From NCBI GenBank assembly GCA_035650475.1, contig DASRHP010000012.1, positions 670,059 through 734,058 of the forward strand: a DNA stretch of 64,000 nucleotides, given 5' to 3'. Shown here piece after piece: positions 56,870 to 64,000 of the stretch (positions are counted from its first letter, which is position 1; each line of letters begins with the position of its first letter). Position numbers and translations under genes: made by a program. The notes under the pieces were generated by a model that was not told the DNA's origin, ran no database searches, and worked only from the letters and a program-made list of their open reading frames with translations. Origin of the DNA: Candidatus Binataceae bacterium (lineage in GTDB: Bacteria > Desulfobacterota > Binatia > Binatales > Binataceae).

Positions 56870-57139
56870 ATGGCACAGCGGCGGCAGCGGCGGGGCAAGC
56901 GGCGCAGGCGTCCCAAGCTGTTTCTGCTCGCGATGCTGGCGCTGCTGGCCGCGGGCTTCTTCACCCGCCGGGTGCTGGCGCCGCGCGCCTTTCAGCTTCT
57001 GACGCGTCGTTCGCCATCACCGGCCTCCGCACATCCGGCGGTCGGCCAGACCGGGCCCGTACAGCAGAGTCCCGGCGAGACGTTGAGCGAGTCGGAACGG
57101 CGCGCGCTCGAGCGGGTCTTGCGCGAGCACAACAGGTGA
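56870..57139 (+). CDS. Small single-span membrane protein of unknown function
   Basis: An 89-aa product with a very basic N-terminus (QRRQRRGKRRRRPK), one hydrophobic helix (LFLLAMLALLAAGFF), and a Pro/Ser/Gln spacer before a charged C-terminal helix (SESERRALERVLREHNR). This orientation suggests a cytoplasmic N-terminus and extracytoplasmic helix. Its stop overlaps the GTG start of the binding protein gene by 4 bases (GTGA), implying coupled translation. No family recognised. Confidence 0.65.
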   Translation: MAQRRQRRGKRRRRPKLFLLAMLALLAAGFFTRRVLAPRAFQLLTRRSPSPASAHPAVGQTGPVQQSPGETLSESERRALERVLREHNR

Positions 57140-57981
57140 GCGCGGTGGCGGCGTGGCTACAGATGGCCGACGATCTCGGGTTCAAGCTTGAGCTCGCGCA
57201 TCCGCCCGCGCGCGTCGTCTCGCTGGTTCCAAGCTGGAGCGAAACGCTGTTCGCGATCGATGCCGGCCAGATGCTCGTGGGGGTGACACGCTTTTGCGTG
57301 TCGCCGGCCGAGCCCCTCGCCCATGTTTCCAAAGTTGGCGGCACTAAGAACCCCAACCTGCGCGAGATTGTCGCGCTCAAACCCGACCTCGTGATCGCCA
57401 ACGCGGAGGAGAACCGGCGCGAGGATATAGAGCGCCTGCGCGAGGAGGGCGTTGCGGTCCTTACGACCTACCCGCGTACGGTGCCGGGCGCGGTGGAATC
57501 GATTCTGCGTATCGGCCGCGCGCTCGACCGCGAGGCGCAGGCTTCGGCACTTGCGCGCGAGGTCGCGCTTACGGTGAGCGGAATCGAGGCGGGTCTCGGC
57601 GTGTGGAGCAAGCTTCGGTTGCGGGTCTTCTGCCCGATTTGGAAGAAGCCGTGGATGGCGTTCAATGCTGACACCTATGCGCATGACGTGTTGCGCATGA
57701 TGGGTTTCAACAATATCTACGCGGCCGCGGGCGAGCGCTATCCGCGCACCACGCTGGCCGAGGCGATCGAGCGCCGGCCCGACGTCGTGCTGCTGCCCGA
57801 CGAACCCTACGAGTTCGACGCCGCCGACGTCGAAGAGCTGAAGGCTGAATTGCCGCCCGCGCTGGGGCGCCGCGTAATGATCATCAGCGGGCGCGACCTG
57901 CACTGGTACGGCGTGCACATGGTCGAGGGACTGCGCGCGCTCAACGAGCGGCTGGCGCGTTTGCGCGCCGCGGTGTTGTGA
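57136..57981 (+). CDS. BtuF/Peripla_BP_2-type cobalamin- or metal-complex-binding protein lacking a signal peptide
   Basis: The 281-aa product has the two-lobe, single-helix-linked fold of class III solute-binding proteins: PPARVVSLVPSWSETLFAIDAG, TKNPNLREIVALKPDLVIANAEENRREDIE, TTYPRTVPGAVESILRIGRAL and the C-terminal RRPDVVLLPDEPYEF. The family binds cobalamin or ferric chelates for ABC importers. No signal peptide is seen from GTG 57136 or ATG 57163, and no permease or ATPase gene is nearby. A cytoplasmic corrinoid-binding role, or a start not recognised here, are both possible. Confidence 0.87.
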   Translation: MSAVAAWLQMADDLGFKLELAHPPARVVSLVPSWSETLFAIDAGQMLVGVTRFCVSPAEPLAHVSKVGGTKNPNLREIVALKPDLVIANAEENRREDIERLREEGVAVLTTYPRTVPGAVESILRIGRALDREAQASALAREVALTVSGIEAGLGVWSKLRLRVFCPIWKKPWMAFNADTYAHDVLRMMGFNNIYAAAGERYPRTTLAEAIERRPDVVLLPDEPYEFDAADVEELKAELPPALGRRVMIISGRDLHWYGVHMVEGLRALNERLARLRAAVL

Positions 57982-58147
57982 GCGTGCGTGCCGCGCGCGT
58001 CTGGCGCCGCGGGCGCGACCCGCAGCCGGGACGTTTGCGCCGGGATCGCAAACGATTTAAAGAAAGTACGGCGCGTCGGAGAAGGCCGCGGCCGCAGGCG
58101 CGCGGGCCGCGCGCCCCGCGCATTGCCAGGGAGAAAAACGCACGCGT

Positions 58148-59353
58148 ATGGCTTCAATCGCTCCGCTTACCGGGATCAAGGTTCTCGATCTGACCAAGCT
58201 CGCACCGGGTCCCCATTGCACGATGATCCTCGGCGACCTCGGCGCCGACATTATCAAGGTCGAGGAGCCCGGCCCGCCGACTGGACGGCGTGCCGAGCAG
58301 GCGGGCGCCGCCGGGGCGGTGCGCCGGCCGCCGACCGGACTCGGGCCGTACAACGCGCTGGGACGCAACAAGCGGTCGATCGGGCTCAACCTCAAGAGCG
58401 GCCCGGGGCGCGAGGTTTATCTACGCCTGGCGCAGCGCGCCGACGTGGTGGTCGAGGAATTCCGCCCGGGCGTCGCCAAGCGGCTGGGAATTGGCTACGA
58501 AACGCTCTCTGCGCGCAATCCGCGACTGGTGTACTGCGCGGTGACCGGCTTCGGGCAGACCGGGCCGTATCGCAACTACGTCGGCCACGACCTGAACTAC
58601 ATCGCCCAGGCCGGCGCGCTCTCGATGATCGGGCGCAAGGACCAGCCGCCGACGATTCCGCAGAATTTGCTCGCCGACTACGCCGGCGGTGGCCTGCACG
58701 CGGCGATCGGCGTGCTCGCCGCGCTGCTCGCGCGCCATCAGACCGGCCGTGGCCAGTACGTGGACATCGCGATGCTCGACGGCACGATGCTGCTGATCGC
58801 GCAGGCTATCTCCAACCATTTCGGCAAGGGATGGATTCCGCGGCGCGGCGCGACCACGCTCGACGGCTCGGCGCCGTGGTACAACCTGTACCTCACCAAG
58901 GACGACAGATACATCACGATCGGTTCGGTTGAGCCATGGTTCTACGCCAATCTGTGCCGTGCGCTCGGCACCGAGGAATACCTCGAGGACCAGCACAACC
59001 GCGAGAAGTACGAGGAGATGAAGACGCGCTTCGCCGAGATCTTCCGTACGCGGACGCGCGACGAGTGGTTCGAGATCCTGACCAAGGCGGACATCTGTGT
59101 GGGCCGGATGCTGACGCTTGACGAGCTTGCGCACGATCCGCAGATCCGCGCGCGCAACATGGTAGTCGAGGTCGAGGCCCCGGGCGGCGAAAAGATCAAG
59201 CAGGTAGGCATCTCGGTCAAGCTCTCCGACACGCCAGGCTCGATTCGTTCGCTCGCGCCCAAGCCCGGACAGCATACCGAGGAGATCATGATCGACCTCG
59301 GCTACAGCGAACGCGATATCGAACGCTGGCGCGCCGAAGGCGCAATCAAGTAA
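58148..59353 (+). CDS. CaiB/BaiF-family protein, alpha-methylacyl-CoA-racemase-like
   Basis: A 401-aa protein of the class III CoA-transferase superfamily. His147 in GHDLNYIAQAG and Asp177 in LLADYAGGG match the catalytic pair of alpha-methylacyl-CoA racemase (AMACR), which inverts the 2-methyl centre so that branched fatty acids can enter beta-oxidation. A true transferase would show another pattern, as in the gene at 17463. ATG 58148 follows from the SIAPLTGIKVLDLTK start. It is followed by an aminotransferase and a hydrolase. Confidence 0.86.
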   Translation: MASIAPLTGIKVLDLTKLAPGPHCTMILGDLGADIIKVEEPGPPTGRRAEQAGAAGAVRRPPTGLGPYNALGRNKRSIGLNLKSGPGREVYLRLAQRADVVVEEFRPGVAKRLGIGYETLSARNPRLVYCAVTGFGQTGPYRNYVGHDLNYIAQAGALSMIGRKDQPPTIPQNLLADYAGGGLHAAIGVLAALLARHQTGRGQYVDIAMLDGTMLLIAQAISNHFGKGWIPRRGATTLDGSAPWYNLYLTKDDRYITIGSVEPWFYANLCRALGTEEYLEDQHNREKYEEMKTRFAEIFRTRTRDEWFEILTKADICVGRMLTLDELAHDPQIRARNMVVEVEAPGGEKIKQVGISVKLSDTPGSIRSLAPKPGQHTEEIMIDLGYSERDIERWRAEGAIK

Positions 59354-59381
59354 CGGTGCGCGCCGCCTCAGGGAGCATCCG

Positions 59382-60704
59382 ATGGCCGAACTGCCGCTGA
59401 CCTTTATTCGCGGGCCGCACGAGCCGCTGTTGATTGACCGCGCCGAGGGCGTCTGGCTGTACACGCGCGACGGGCGCCGGATCCTCGACGCCGCGGCGGG
59501 CGCGGTGGTGGTCAATATCGGCCAGGCGCGCGAGGAGGTCGCGCAAGTCGTGGCCGACGAGGTGCGCCGGGTCAACTACGTCGTTCCACTGTGGTCCACG
59601 CCCGAACGCCAGCGCCTGGTCGAGCGGCTCGCGCGCTGGACGCCGCCCGGGCTCAACCGCTTCTTCTTCACCTCCGGCGGCTCGGAAGCAATCGAGGCGG
59701 CGCTGAAGTTCGCCCTGATGTACCACAAGGTGCACGGACGCCCGAGCCGCACCAAAATCATCGCACGCCAGTCCTCCTACCATGGCAACACGTTGGCGGC
59801 GCTGTCGGCGGGCGGCAGCCTACGCCGCGCTGACTACGAGCACGTGCTGTTCGACTGGCCGAAGATCGGTCCCTCGTACTGCTACCGATGCGCGTGGGGC
59901 AAGAACTATCCCGGATGCGATATCGACTGCGCCACCGCGCTGGAGCAAGAAATCGAGCGTCACGGCGCGGACTCGATCGCGGCGTTCATCGCGGAGCCGA
60001 TGATGGGTTCGGGCGGCGGCGCGGTGCCGCCAGTCAAGGAGTACTGGCCGCGAATCGCCGAGATCTGCGCGCGCCACGGTGTGCTGTTGATCGCCGACGA
60101 AGTGATGACCGGCTTCGGTCGCACCGGCCGGCGCTTCGCCGTTGACCATTGGGACATCCGGCCCGACGTCCTGGTGGGCGGCAAGGGGCTGACCGGGGGC
60201 TACCTGCCGATGGGAATGATCGCGGTCAAGGAGAGCCTGGTCGAGGCGGCCGAGCAGCGGGGCGCGGATTTCATGTTCTACACCTACAGCTCTCATCCGA
60301 CGGCCTGCGCGGTTGCCGACAAGGTGCTGGAGATCATGGAGCGCGAGCACCTGGTCGAGCGTTCAGCCGAGGTCGGCGCGCGGCTCGGCGCGCAGCTCAA
60401 GGAGGAGCTTTCGGGCCATCCGCTGGTCGGCGACATCCGCGGCGCTGGGCTATTCTGGGGCGTCGAGATGGTGCGCGACAAGGCCTCGCGCGCGCCCTAT
60501 CCGGCGGCGGCGAAGCTGACCAACCGGGTGGTCGCGGCGGCGCTCAAGCGCGGACTGTTCGTCTATCCGTCAACCGGGATGGCGCGTCCGGGCGGCGACG
60601 CGGTGATGATCACCCCGCCGCTGACCATCGGCCAGGGCGAAATCGACTTCATCGTAAGCACGCTGCGCGCAACGCTCGACGACGTCCACCCGGCCCTTCA
60701 GTAG
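59382..60704 (+). CDS. Class III (omega-type) aminotransferase
   Basis: A 440-aa PLP enzyme. The cofactor lysine is Lys268 in VGGKGLTGGYLPMG; Asp239 in ADEVMTGFGRTG binds the pyridine nitrogen; Glu205 lies in AEPMMGSGGG. The N-terminal GPHEPLLIDRAEGVWLYTRDG and TSGGSEAIEAALKF are family features. Substrates are probably omega-amines or diamines with an oxo-acid partner, but the identity is unknown. It lies 28 bp after the racemase-like gene. Confidence 0.9.
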   Translation: MAELPLTFIRGPHEPLLIDRAEGVWLYTRDGRRILDAAAGAVVVNIGQAREEVAQVVADEVRRVNYVVPLWSTPERQRLVERLARWTPPGLNRFFFTSGGSEAIEAALKFALMYHKVHGRPSRTKIIARQSSYHGNTLAALSAGGSLRRADYEHVLFDWPKIGPSYCYRCAWGKNYPGCDIDCATALEQEIERHGADSIAAFIAEPMMGSGGGAVPPVKEYWPRIAEICARHGVLLIADEVMTGFGRTGRRFAVDHWDIRPDVLVGGKGLTGGYLPMGMIAVKESLVEAAEQRGADFMFYTYSSHPTACAVADKVLEIMEREHLVERSAEVGARLGAQLKEELSGHPLVGDIRGAGLFWGVEMVRDKASRAPYPAAAKLTNRVVAAALKRGLFVYPSTGMARPGGDAVMITPPLTIGQGEIDFIVSTLRATLDDVHPALQ

Positions 60705-60804
60705 AGGGCGCGAGCGAGCGGCCGACCGCCAGACCGGCTCTTGCGGCAGCGCGCGCTTTTACCTTGGATCATAGGGCGGGCGCGCGCCTCGCAAAGGAGA
60801 CGCT

Positions 60805-61674
60805 ATGGCGGACATTATCGGTCCCACCTCGCATTATTTCTATTCGCAGCGGCTCAAGCTCCATTACGTGGACTGGGGCAACACCGAGGCACCGATGGCG
60901 ATCCTGGTCCACGGCGGGCGCGATCATTGCCGCAACTGGGACTGGGTCGCACTCGACCTGCGGCGCTACTTCCACGTGATCGCGCCCGACTTGCGCGGTC
61001 ACGGCGACTCCGACTGGGCGATCGGCGGGAGCTACGCGATGGTCGATCACGTGCTCGACCTTCATCAGTTGATCAACGCGGTCGCGACCGATCCGATCGT
61101 GCTCATCGGCCATTCGCTCGGCGCGGGCGTCGCGCTCCAGCACGCGGGCGTGTTCCCCGACCAGGTGCGCGCAGTGGTCGCGATCGAAGGGCTGGGTCCG
61201 CCGGCCGCGATGATCCGCGAGACGCCGGCGTACGAGCGCATGGAGCACTGGGTTGGCGACATGCGTGCGCTCGCCCAGCGCAAACCGCGCGAGTACTCCA
61301 ACATCGAGCAGGCGCTGGAACGGATGCGCGTCGCCAACCCGCATCTGACGCCCGAGCAGGCGCGCCATCTGACCATCCACGGCGTCCGCCGCAACGAGAA
61401 CGGCACCTATTCGTGGAAATTCGACAATTACACCCGCGCGCACTCGCCATACCTGTTCAATCTCAAAGACGCGACCGAGATCTGGAGCCAGATCCGCTGT
61501 CCGACGCTGCTGGTCCGGGGTGACGAATCGTGGGCGGGCGATTGGGAGCGCGACGGGCGGCTCAACGCGTTCCGCACCGCCGAGCTGGTGACGATCCGCA
61601 ACGCCGGCCACTGGGTCCATCACGACCGCCTCGACGAATTCCTGGCGGTCGTGCATCGCTTCCTCGGCCTGTAG
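60805..61674 (+). CDS. Alpha/beta-hydrolase
   Basis: A 289-aa hydrolase. Ser104 in IGHSLGAG is the nucleophile, HGGRDHCRNW forms the oxyanion side and RNAGHWVHHDR near the C-terminus contributes the catalytic His; Asp in RGDESWAGDW is a likely acid. The fold and APDLRGHGDSDW are like epoxide/ester hydrolases. The substrate is unknown. Together with the racemase- and aminotransferase-like genes it may form a catabolic unit on the same strand. Confidence 0.88.
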   Translation: MADIIGPTSHYFYSQRLKLHYVDWGNTEAPMAILVHGGRDHCRNWDWVALDLRRYFHVIAPDLRGHGDSDWAIGGSYAMVDHVLDLHQLINAVATDPIVLIGHSLGAGVALQHAGVFPDQVRAVVAIEGLGPPAAMIRETPAYERMEHWVGDMRALAQRKPREYSNIEQALERMRVANPHLTPEQARHLTIHGVRRNENGTYSWKFDNYTRAHSPYLFNLKDATEIWSQIRCPTLLVRGDESWAGDWERDGRLNAFRTAELVTIRNAGHWVHHDRLDEFLAVVHRFLGL

Positions 61675-61696
61675 GGCGGACGCGGTCGGCGGCAGG

Positions 61697-63754
61697 ATGG
61701 CGGAGGCGGCGGAAGCACAGGGAGTGGCTGCGCGGATGGCGCGGCCGCTGGCGCTGCGTTCGGATGAGGCGCGTTACGCGCAGCTCATCGTACTGGCCGG
61801 GATCGTCGGTGTGCTCGGCGCGCTCGGCAATCTGGGCTTTCGCGCTCTAATCCGGTTCTTTTCGTGGCTGTTTCTCACGCTCGAATGGGGAGCGCTGGGA
61901 ATCGCGCACGGCCGCTGGACGCTCGCCCTAGTGCCGATTGTGCTGCTGACCGGCGGCGTGAGCATGATCCTGCTCGACCGGATGTTCCCTGGCGACGTGT
62001 TGGGCTACGGCTTTCCGAATTTCCTCGAGATGGTCAACCTTGGCAGCGCGCGGATCAAGCGCCGCTGGATCGTGCTCAAGGCGCTGGGTGCGGCGCTGTC
62101 GCTGGGATGCGGCGCGTCGGTCGGGCGCGAAGGTCCGATCGCGCAGATTGGCGGCGCGATCGGGTCGGCGATCGCGCAACTGCGCCGTCTGCCCGCCGAC
62201 CGTGCCAAGGTCCTGGTGGCAGCGGGCGCGGGCGCCGGGATTGCGACCACGTTCAACGCGCCGATGGGCGGGTTGATGTTCGCCCAAGAGATCGTGCTGC
62301 TCGGCGAGAGCGAGATGGGCAATCTGACCCTGCTGCTGGTGGCGACGCTCAGCGGCGTGGTCGTCTCGCGCGCGCTGACCGGCAACGGTGCGGTCTTTCA
62401 GACTCCGACCTTCCTGCTGCGCAGCTACTGGGAGCTGCTGTCGTACGCTGCAATGGGCGTGGTGCTGGGGGTGCTGGCCGCCGTCTACATCCGCTTCTTC
62501 CACGCGGTCGCGGCCCGCTTCCGCGCGCTCAAGGTGCCGCAGTGGGTGCGTCTGGCCGCCGGCCTGTTCGTCGTCGGGCTGGTCGCGATTCCGATGCCGC
62601 AGAACCTTTCCGACGGCTATCCGGTGATCAACCTTGCGATGGCGGGCGAGTTCGGGCTCCGTTTGACGCTGGCGTTGACGGTTGCCAAGTTCTTCACCAG
62701 CAGCGTGTCGCTCGGCTGCGGCGCGCCGGGCGGTGTCTTCGGACCGACGTTCTTCATCGGCACCATGGCGGGAGCGACGTGCCAGCGCGCGTTTGCCAGC
62801 CTGGCGCCGCATCTGACTGGCCCGCGCGGCTCCTACGCGCTGGTCGGCCTCGGCACGTTCTTGGCGGGCGTAACTCACGCGCCGCTGACGGCGCTCTTCC
62901 TGCTTTTCGAGATGACGCAGAACATCGCGGTTACGCTACCCGCGATGATCGCGGTGGTGGTTGCGCTGGTGGTCGCCCGCGCTGTCGAGCGCGAATCGAT
63001 CGACACCTACCGCCTGGCGCGCGAAGGCAAGACGCTGGAGATTGGCAAAGAACGCCTGGTGCTTACCCAGATCCCGGTCGAGAGCGTGATGACGCGAGAG
63101 GCGGCTGTGGTTGACGCGGGCGCGATGCTCGCCGAAGTCCTGCACGCCGCGGGCGAGACGTCGCAGGCGACCCTGCCGGTGGTTGACGCGGCGCGCAACC
63201 TGCTGGGGCTGATCGTGACCCGCGATCTGCTCGCTACGCTCGCCGCGCAGGCCGACGTCGCCGGACTCGTCAATGCATTCGACATCTGCCGACGCAACTG
63301 CCCGGTCGTCACCCCCGAGGCCAACCTCGACGAAGCGGCACGTCTGATGGAATCGGAAGATCTCGACGAGCTGCCGGTGGTCGAAGATCTTCCCGGCGTG
63401 CACGGCCATCGCGTGGTCGGGCTGGTGTCGCGCAAGGAGATCGCGCAGGTGCTCAATCGGATGACAGTGTCGCTCTCGGCGCTGGCCAACACCGGCACCA
63501 GCATCTTCTGGGCGACCGGCTACCAGTTGATGCGGATAACCGTGCCCCTTGCCGCGCACGGCCGGACGATGATCGATCTCGCGCCGCGCGCGCGTTTCGG
63601 CGTAAGCGTGCTTGCGGTGCAGGACGGTGCCGAGCCCGACAGCGGCTTCGTCCCAATCACACCCGACCGCAAGCTGCACCAGGGCGACACGGTGATGGCG
63701 GCGGGGCGTCCGGCCGATTTGCGCAACTTCGTCCGCGCGCTGGAAGGGATGTGA
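61697..63754 (+). CDS. ClC-family chloride channel/transporter with CBS and TrkA-C domains
   Basis: A 685-aa protein: ClC transmembrane core (about 30-430), CBS pair (about 455-575) and a C-terminal RCK/TrkA-C-like end. The gating Glu145 is in GREGP and APGGVFGP near the second selectivity loop is kept. The first selectivity loop, usually GSGIP, is GYGFP (103-107), and the internal proton glutamate of exchangers is Ile199 (FNAPMGGLMFAQEI), while Glu198 is kept. I infer an uncoupled chloride channel or altered ion preference. The CBS and TrkA-C ends may sense nucleotides. Starts 22 bp after the hydrolase. Confidence 0.93.
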   Translation: MAEAAEAQGVAARMARPLALRSDEARYAQLIVLAGIVGVLGALGNLGFRALIRFFSWLFLTLEWGALGIAHGRWTLALVPIVLLTGGVSMILLDRMFPGDVLGYGFPNFLEMVNLGSARIKRRWIVLKALGAALSLGCGASVGREGPIAQIGGAIGSAIAQLRRLPADRAKVLVAAGAGAGIATTFNAPMGGLMFAQEIVLLGESEMGNLTLLLVATLSGVVVSRALTGNGAVFQTPTFLLRSYWELLSYAAMGVVLGVLAAVYIRFFHAVAARFRALKVPQWVRLAAGLFVVGLVAIPMPQNLSDGYPVINLAMAGEFGLRLTLALTVAKFFTSSVSLGCGAPGGVFGPTFFIGTMAGATCQRAFASLAPHLTGPRGSYALVGLGTFLAGVTHAPLTALFLLFEMTQNIAVTLPAMIAVVVALVVARAVERESIDTYRLAREGKTLEIGKERLVLTQIPVESVMTREAAVVDAGAMLAEVLHAAGETSQATLPVVDAARNLLGLIVTRDLLATLAAQADVAGLVNAFDICRRNCPVVTPEANLDEAARLMESEDLDELPVVEDLPGVHGHRVVGLVSRKEIAQVLNRMTVSLSALANTGTSIFWATGYQLMRITVPLAAHGRTMIDLAPRARFGVSVLAVQDGAEPDSGFVPITPDRKLHQGDTVMAAGRPADLRNFVRALEGM

Positions 63755-63761
63755 CGCGTCG

Positions 63762-64000
63762 TCAGCCCGGCGAGAGGCCGGCGCCGTCGAAACGATAGGG
63801 GCGGGCGCGACCGGCGCGTAGTTCGGCGCACAGCTCTTCGACTGTGCCGACCGCACGCTCGAGTTCGGTCGCGCAGGTCAGAAACCACTTAGGGGTCACG
63901 AAATGCGCGTCGCTGCCGCCGACGCCCACCAGCCCGAGCTTCTCCATCGCGGTCAGCGAGTCGTCGTTCTCGCGCGGCGAGTTCTGGCCATTGAGTGCTT
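63762..64000 (-). CDS. PHP-domain metal-dependent phosphoesterase (truncated by window edge)
   Basis: Only the C-terminal about 78 residues are in the window. The frame is open to the edge, giving ALNGQNSPRENDDS before MEKLGLVGVGGSDAHF; the NG...GGSDAH pattern is the final metal-binding segment of PHP phosphoesterases (YciV/RNase AM-like or histidinol-phosphatase-type). It is convergent with the ClC gene, 7 bp apart. The first half is outside the window, so substrate class cannot be told. Confidence 0.8.
   Translation of the reverse strand, partial: ALNGQNSPRENDDSLTAMEKLGLVGVGGSDAHFVTPKWFLTCATELERAVGTVEELCAELRAGRARPYRFDGAGLSPG

Noticed and set aside
56870..57981. One gene split by a frameshift (membrane anchor plus binding protein)
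   Set aside because: The small protein ends exactly in a GTGA overlap with a usable GTG start, which is the usual sign of two coupled genes; no repeat or slippery sequence is seen at the junction. A real frameshift is not excluded.

Overview
The window is a contiguous, gene-dense chromosome segment of high GC content from a Gram-negative (diderm) bacterium. Outer-membrane biology is represented by LptE, an MlaE-MlaF-MlaD lipid transporter, HtrA/DegP and several predicted lipoproteins. The core gene order (nrdR-ribD-ribBA-nusB-lptE-holA, yebC-ruvC-ruvA-ruvB, prmA-rsmE-gshB) is of the Proteobacteria/Desulfobacterota kind. Two class III CoA-transferases, an acyl-CoA dehydrogenase and a crotonase suggest a lineage rich in acyl-CoA metabolism, such as Desulfobacterota or Candidatus Binatota; that placement is inference only. 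I saw no insertion sequence, prophage, CRISPR array or integrase, and codon and base use look even throughout.

Layout. 1-5.0 kb: nrdR (partial), riboflavin genes, nusB, lptE, holA, then rpsT facing them. 5.5-7.0 kb: mazG and a serine esterase. 7.2-11.1 kb: a giant double GT-C glycosyltransferase and a membrane-anchored beta-sandwich protein. 11.2-13.0 kb: a zinc alcohol dehydrogenase and a lipoprotein. 13.2-16.2 kb: yebC-ruvCAB. 16.3-19.4 kb: tandem paralogous lipoproteins, a tiny membrane peptide, a CoA-transferase and another exported protein. 19.5-25.9 kb: tRNA-Phe, gshB, rsmE, prmA, gdpD, dnaG, a CAU tRNA and a zinc-ribbon coiled-coil protein. 26.1-33.6 kb: RNase P RNA, an ArsA-like ATPase, rmuC, an acyltransferase, clpS-clpA and an unknown small protein. 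33.7-38.3 kb: crotonase, a membrane protein and the four-subunit frdABCD operon. 38.7-47.3 kb: an unknown protein, mlaEFD, a GGCT-like protein, an NtrC-type regulator with its kinase, a DedA protein with a cysteine-rich membrane protein, and an NrtR-like regulator. 47.4-50.4 kb: nadA and an acyl-CoA dehydrogenase. 50.7-57.1 kb: a large secreted protein, a fatty-acid-hydroxylase-type protein, htrA, a geranylgeranyl-reductase-like flavoprotein and a small membrane protein. 57.1-64 kb: a cobalamin-binding-type protein without signal peptide, an AMACR-like racemase, an aminotransferase, a hydrolase, a ClC protein and a partial PHP phosphoesterase.

How the parts work together. Most genes are housekeeping: riboflavin, NAD and glutathione synthesis, replication and repair (HolA, DnaG, RuvABC, RmuC), tRNA and ribosome maturation (RNase P, PrmA, RsmE), envelope care (LptE, Mla, HtrA) and proteolysis (ClpAS). 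The most interesting points are: a RibBA whose DHBP-synthase half has lost catalytic residues; a fused GT-C/protein-O-mannosyltransferase with a co-encoded beta-sandwich protein, possibly a surface glycosylation unit; a Nudix-dead NrtR-like regulator beside nadA with a perfect palindrome at the nadA promoter; tandem CxxCRH lipoproteins; a ClC protein lacking the internal proton glutamate; and a solute-binding-type protein made without an export signal.
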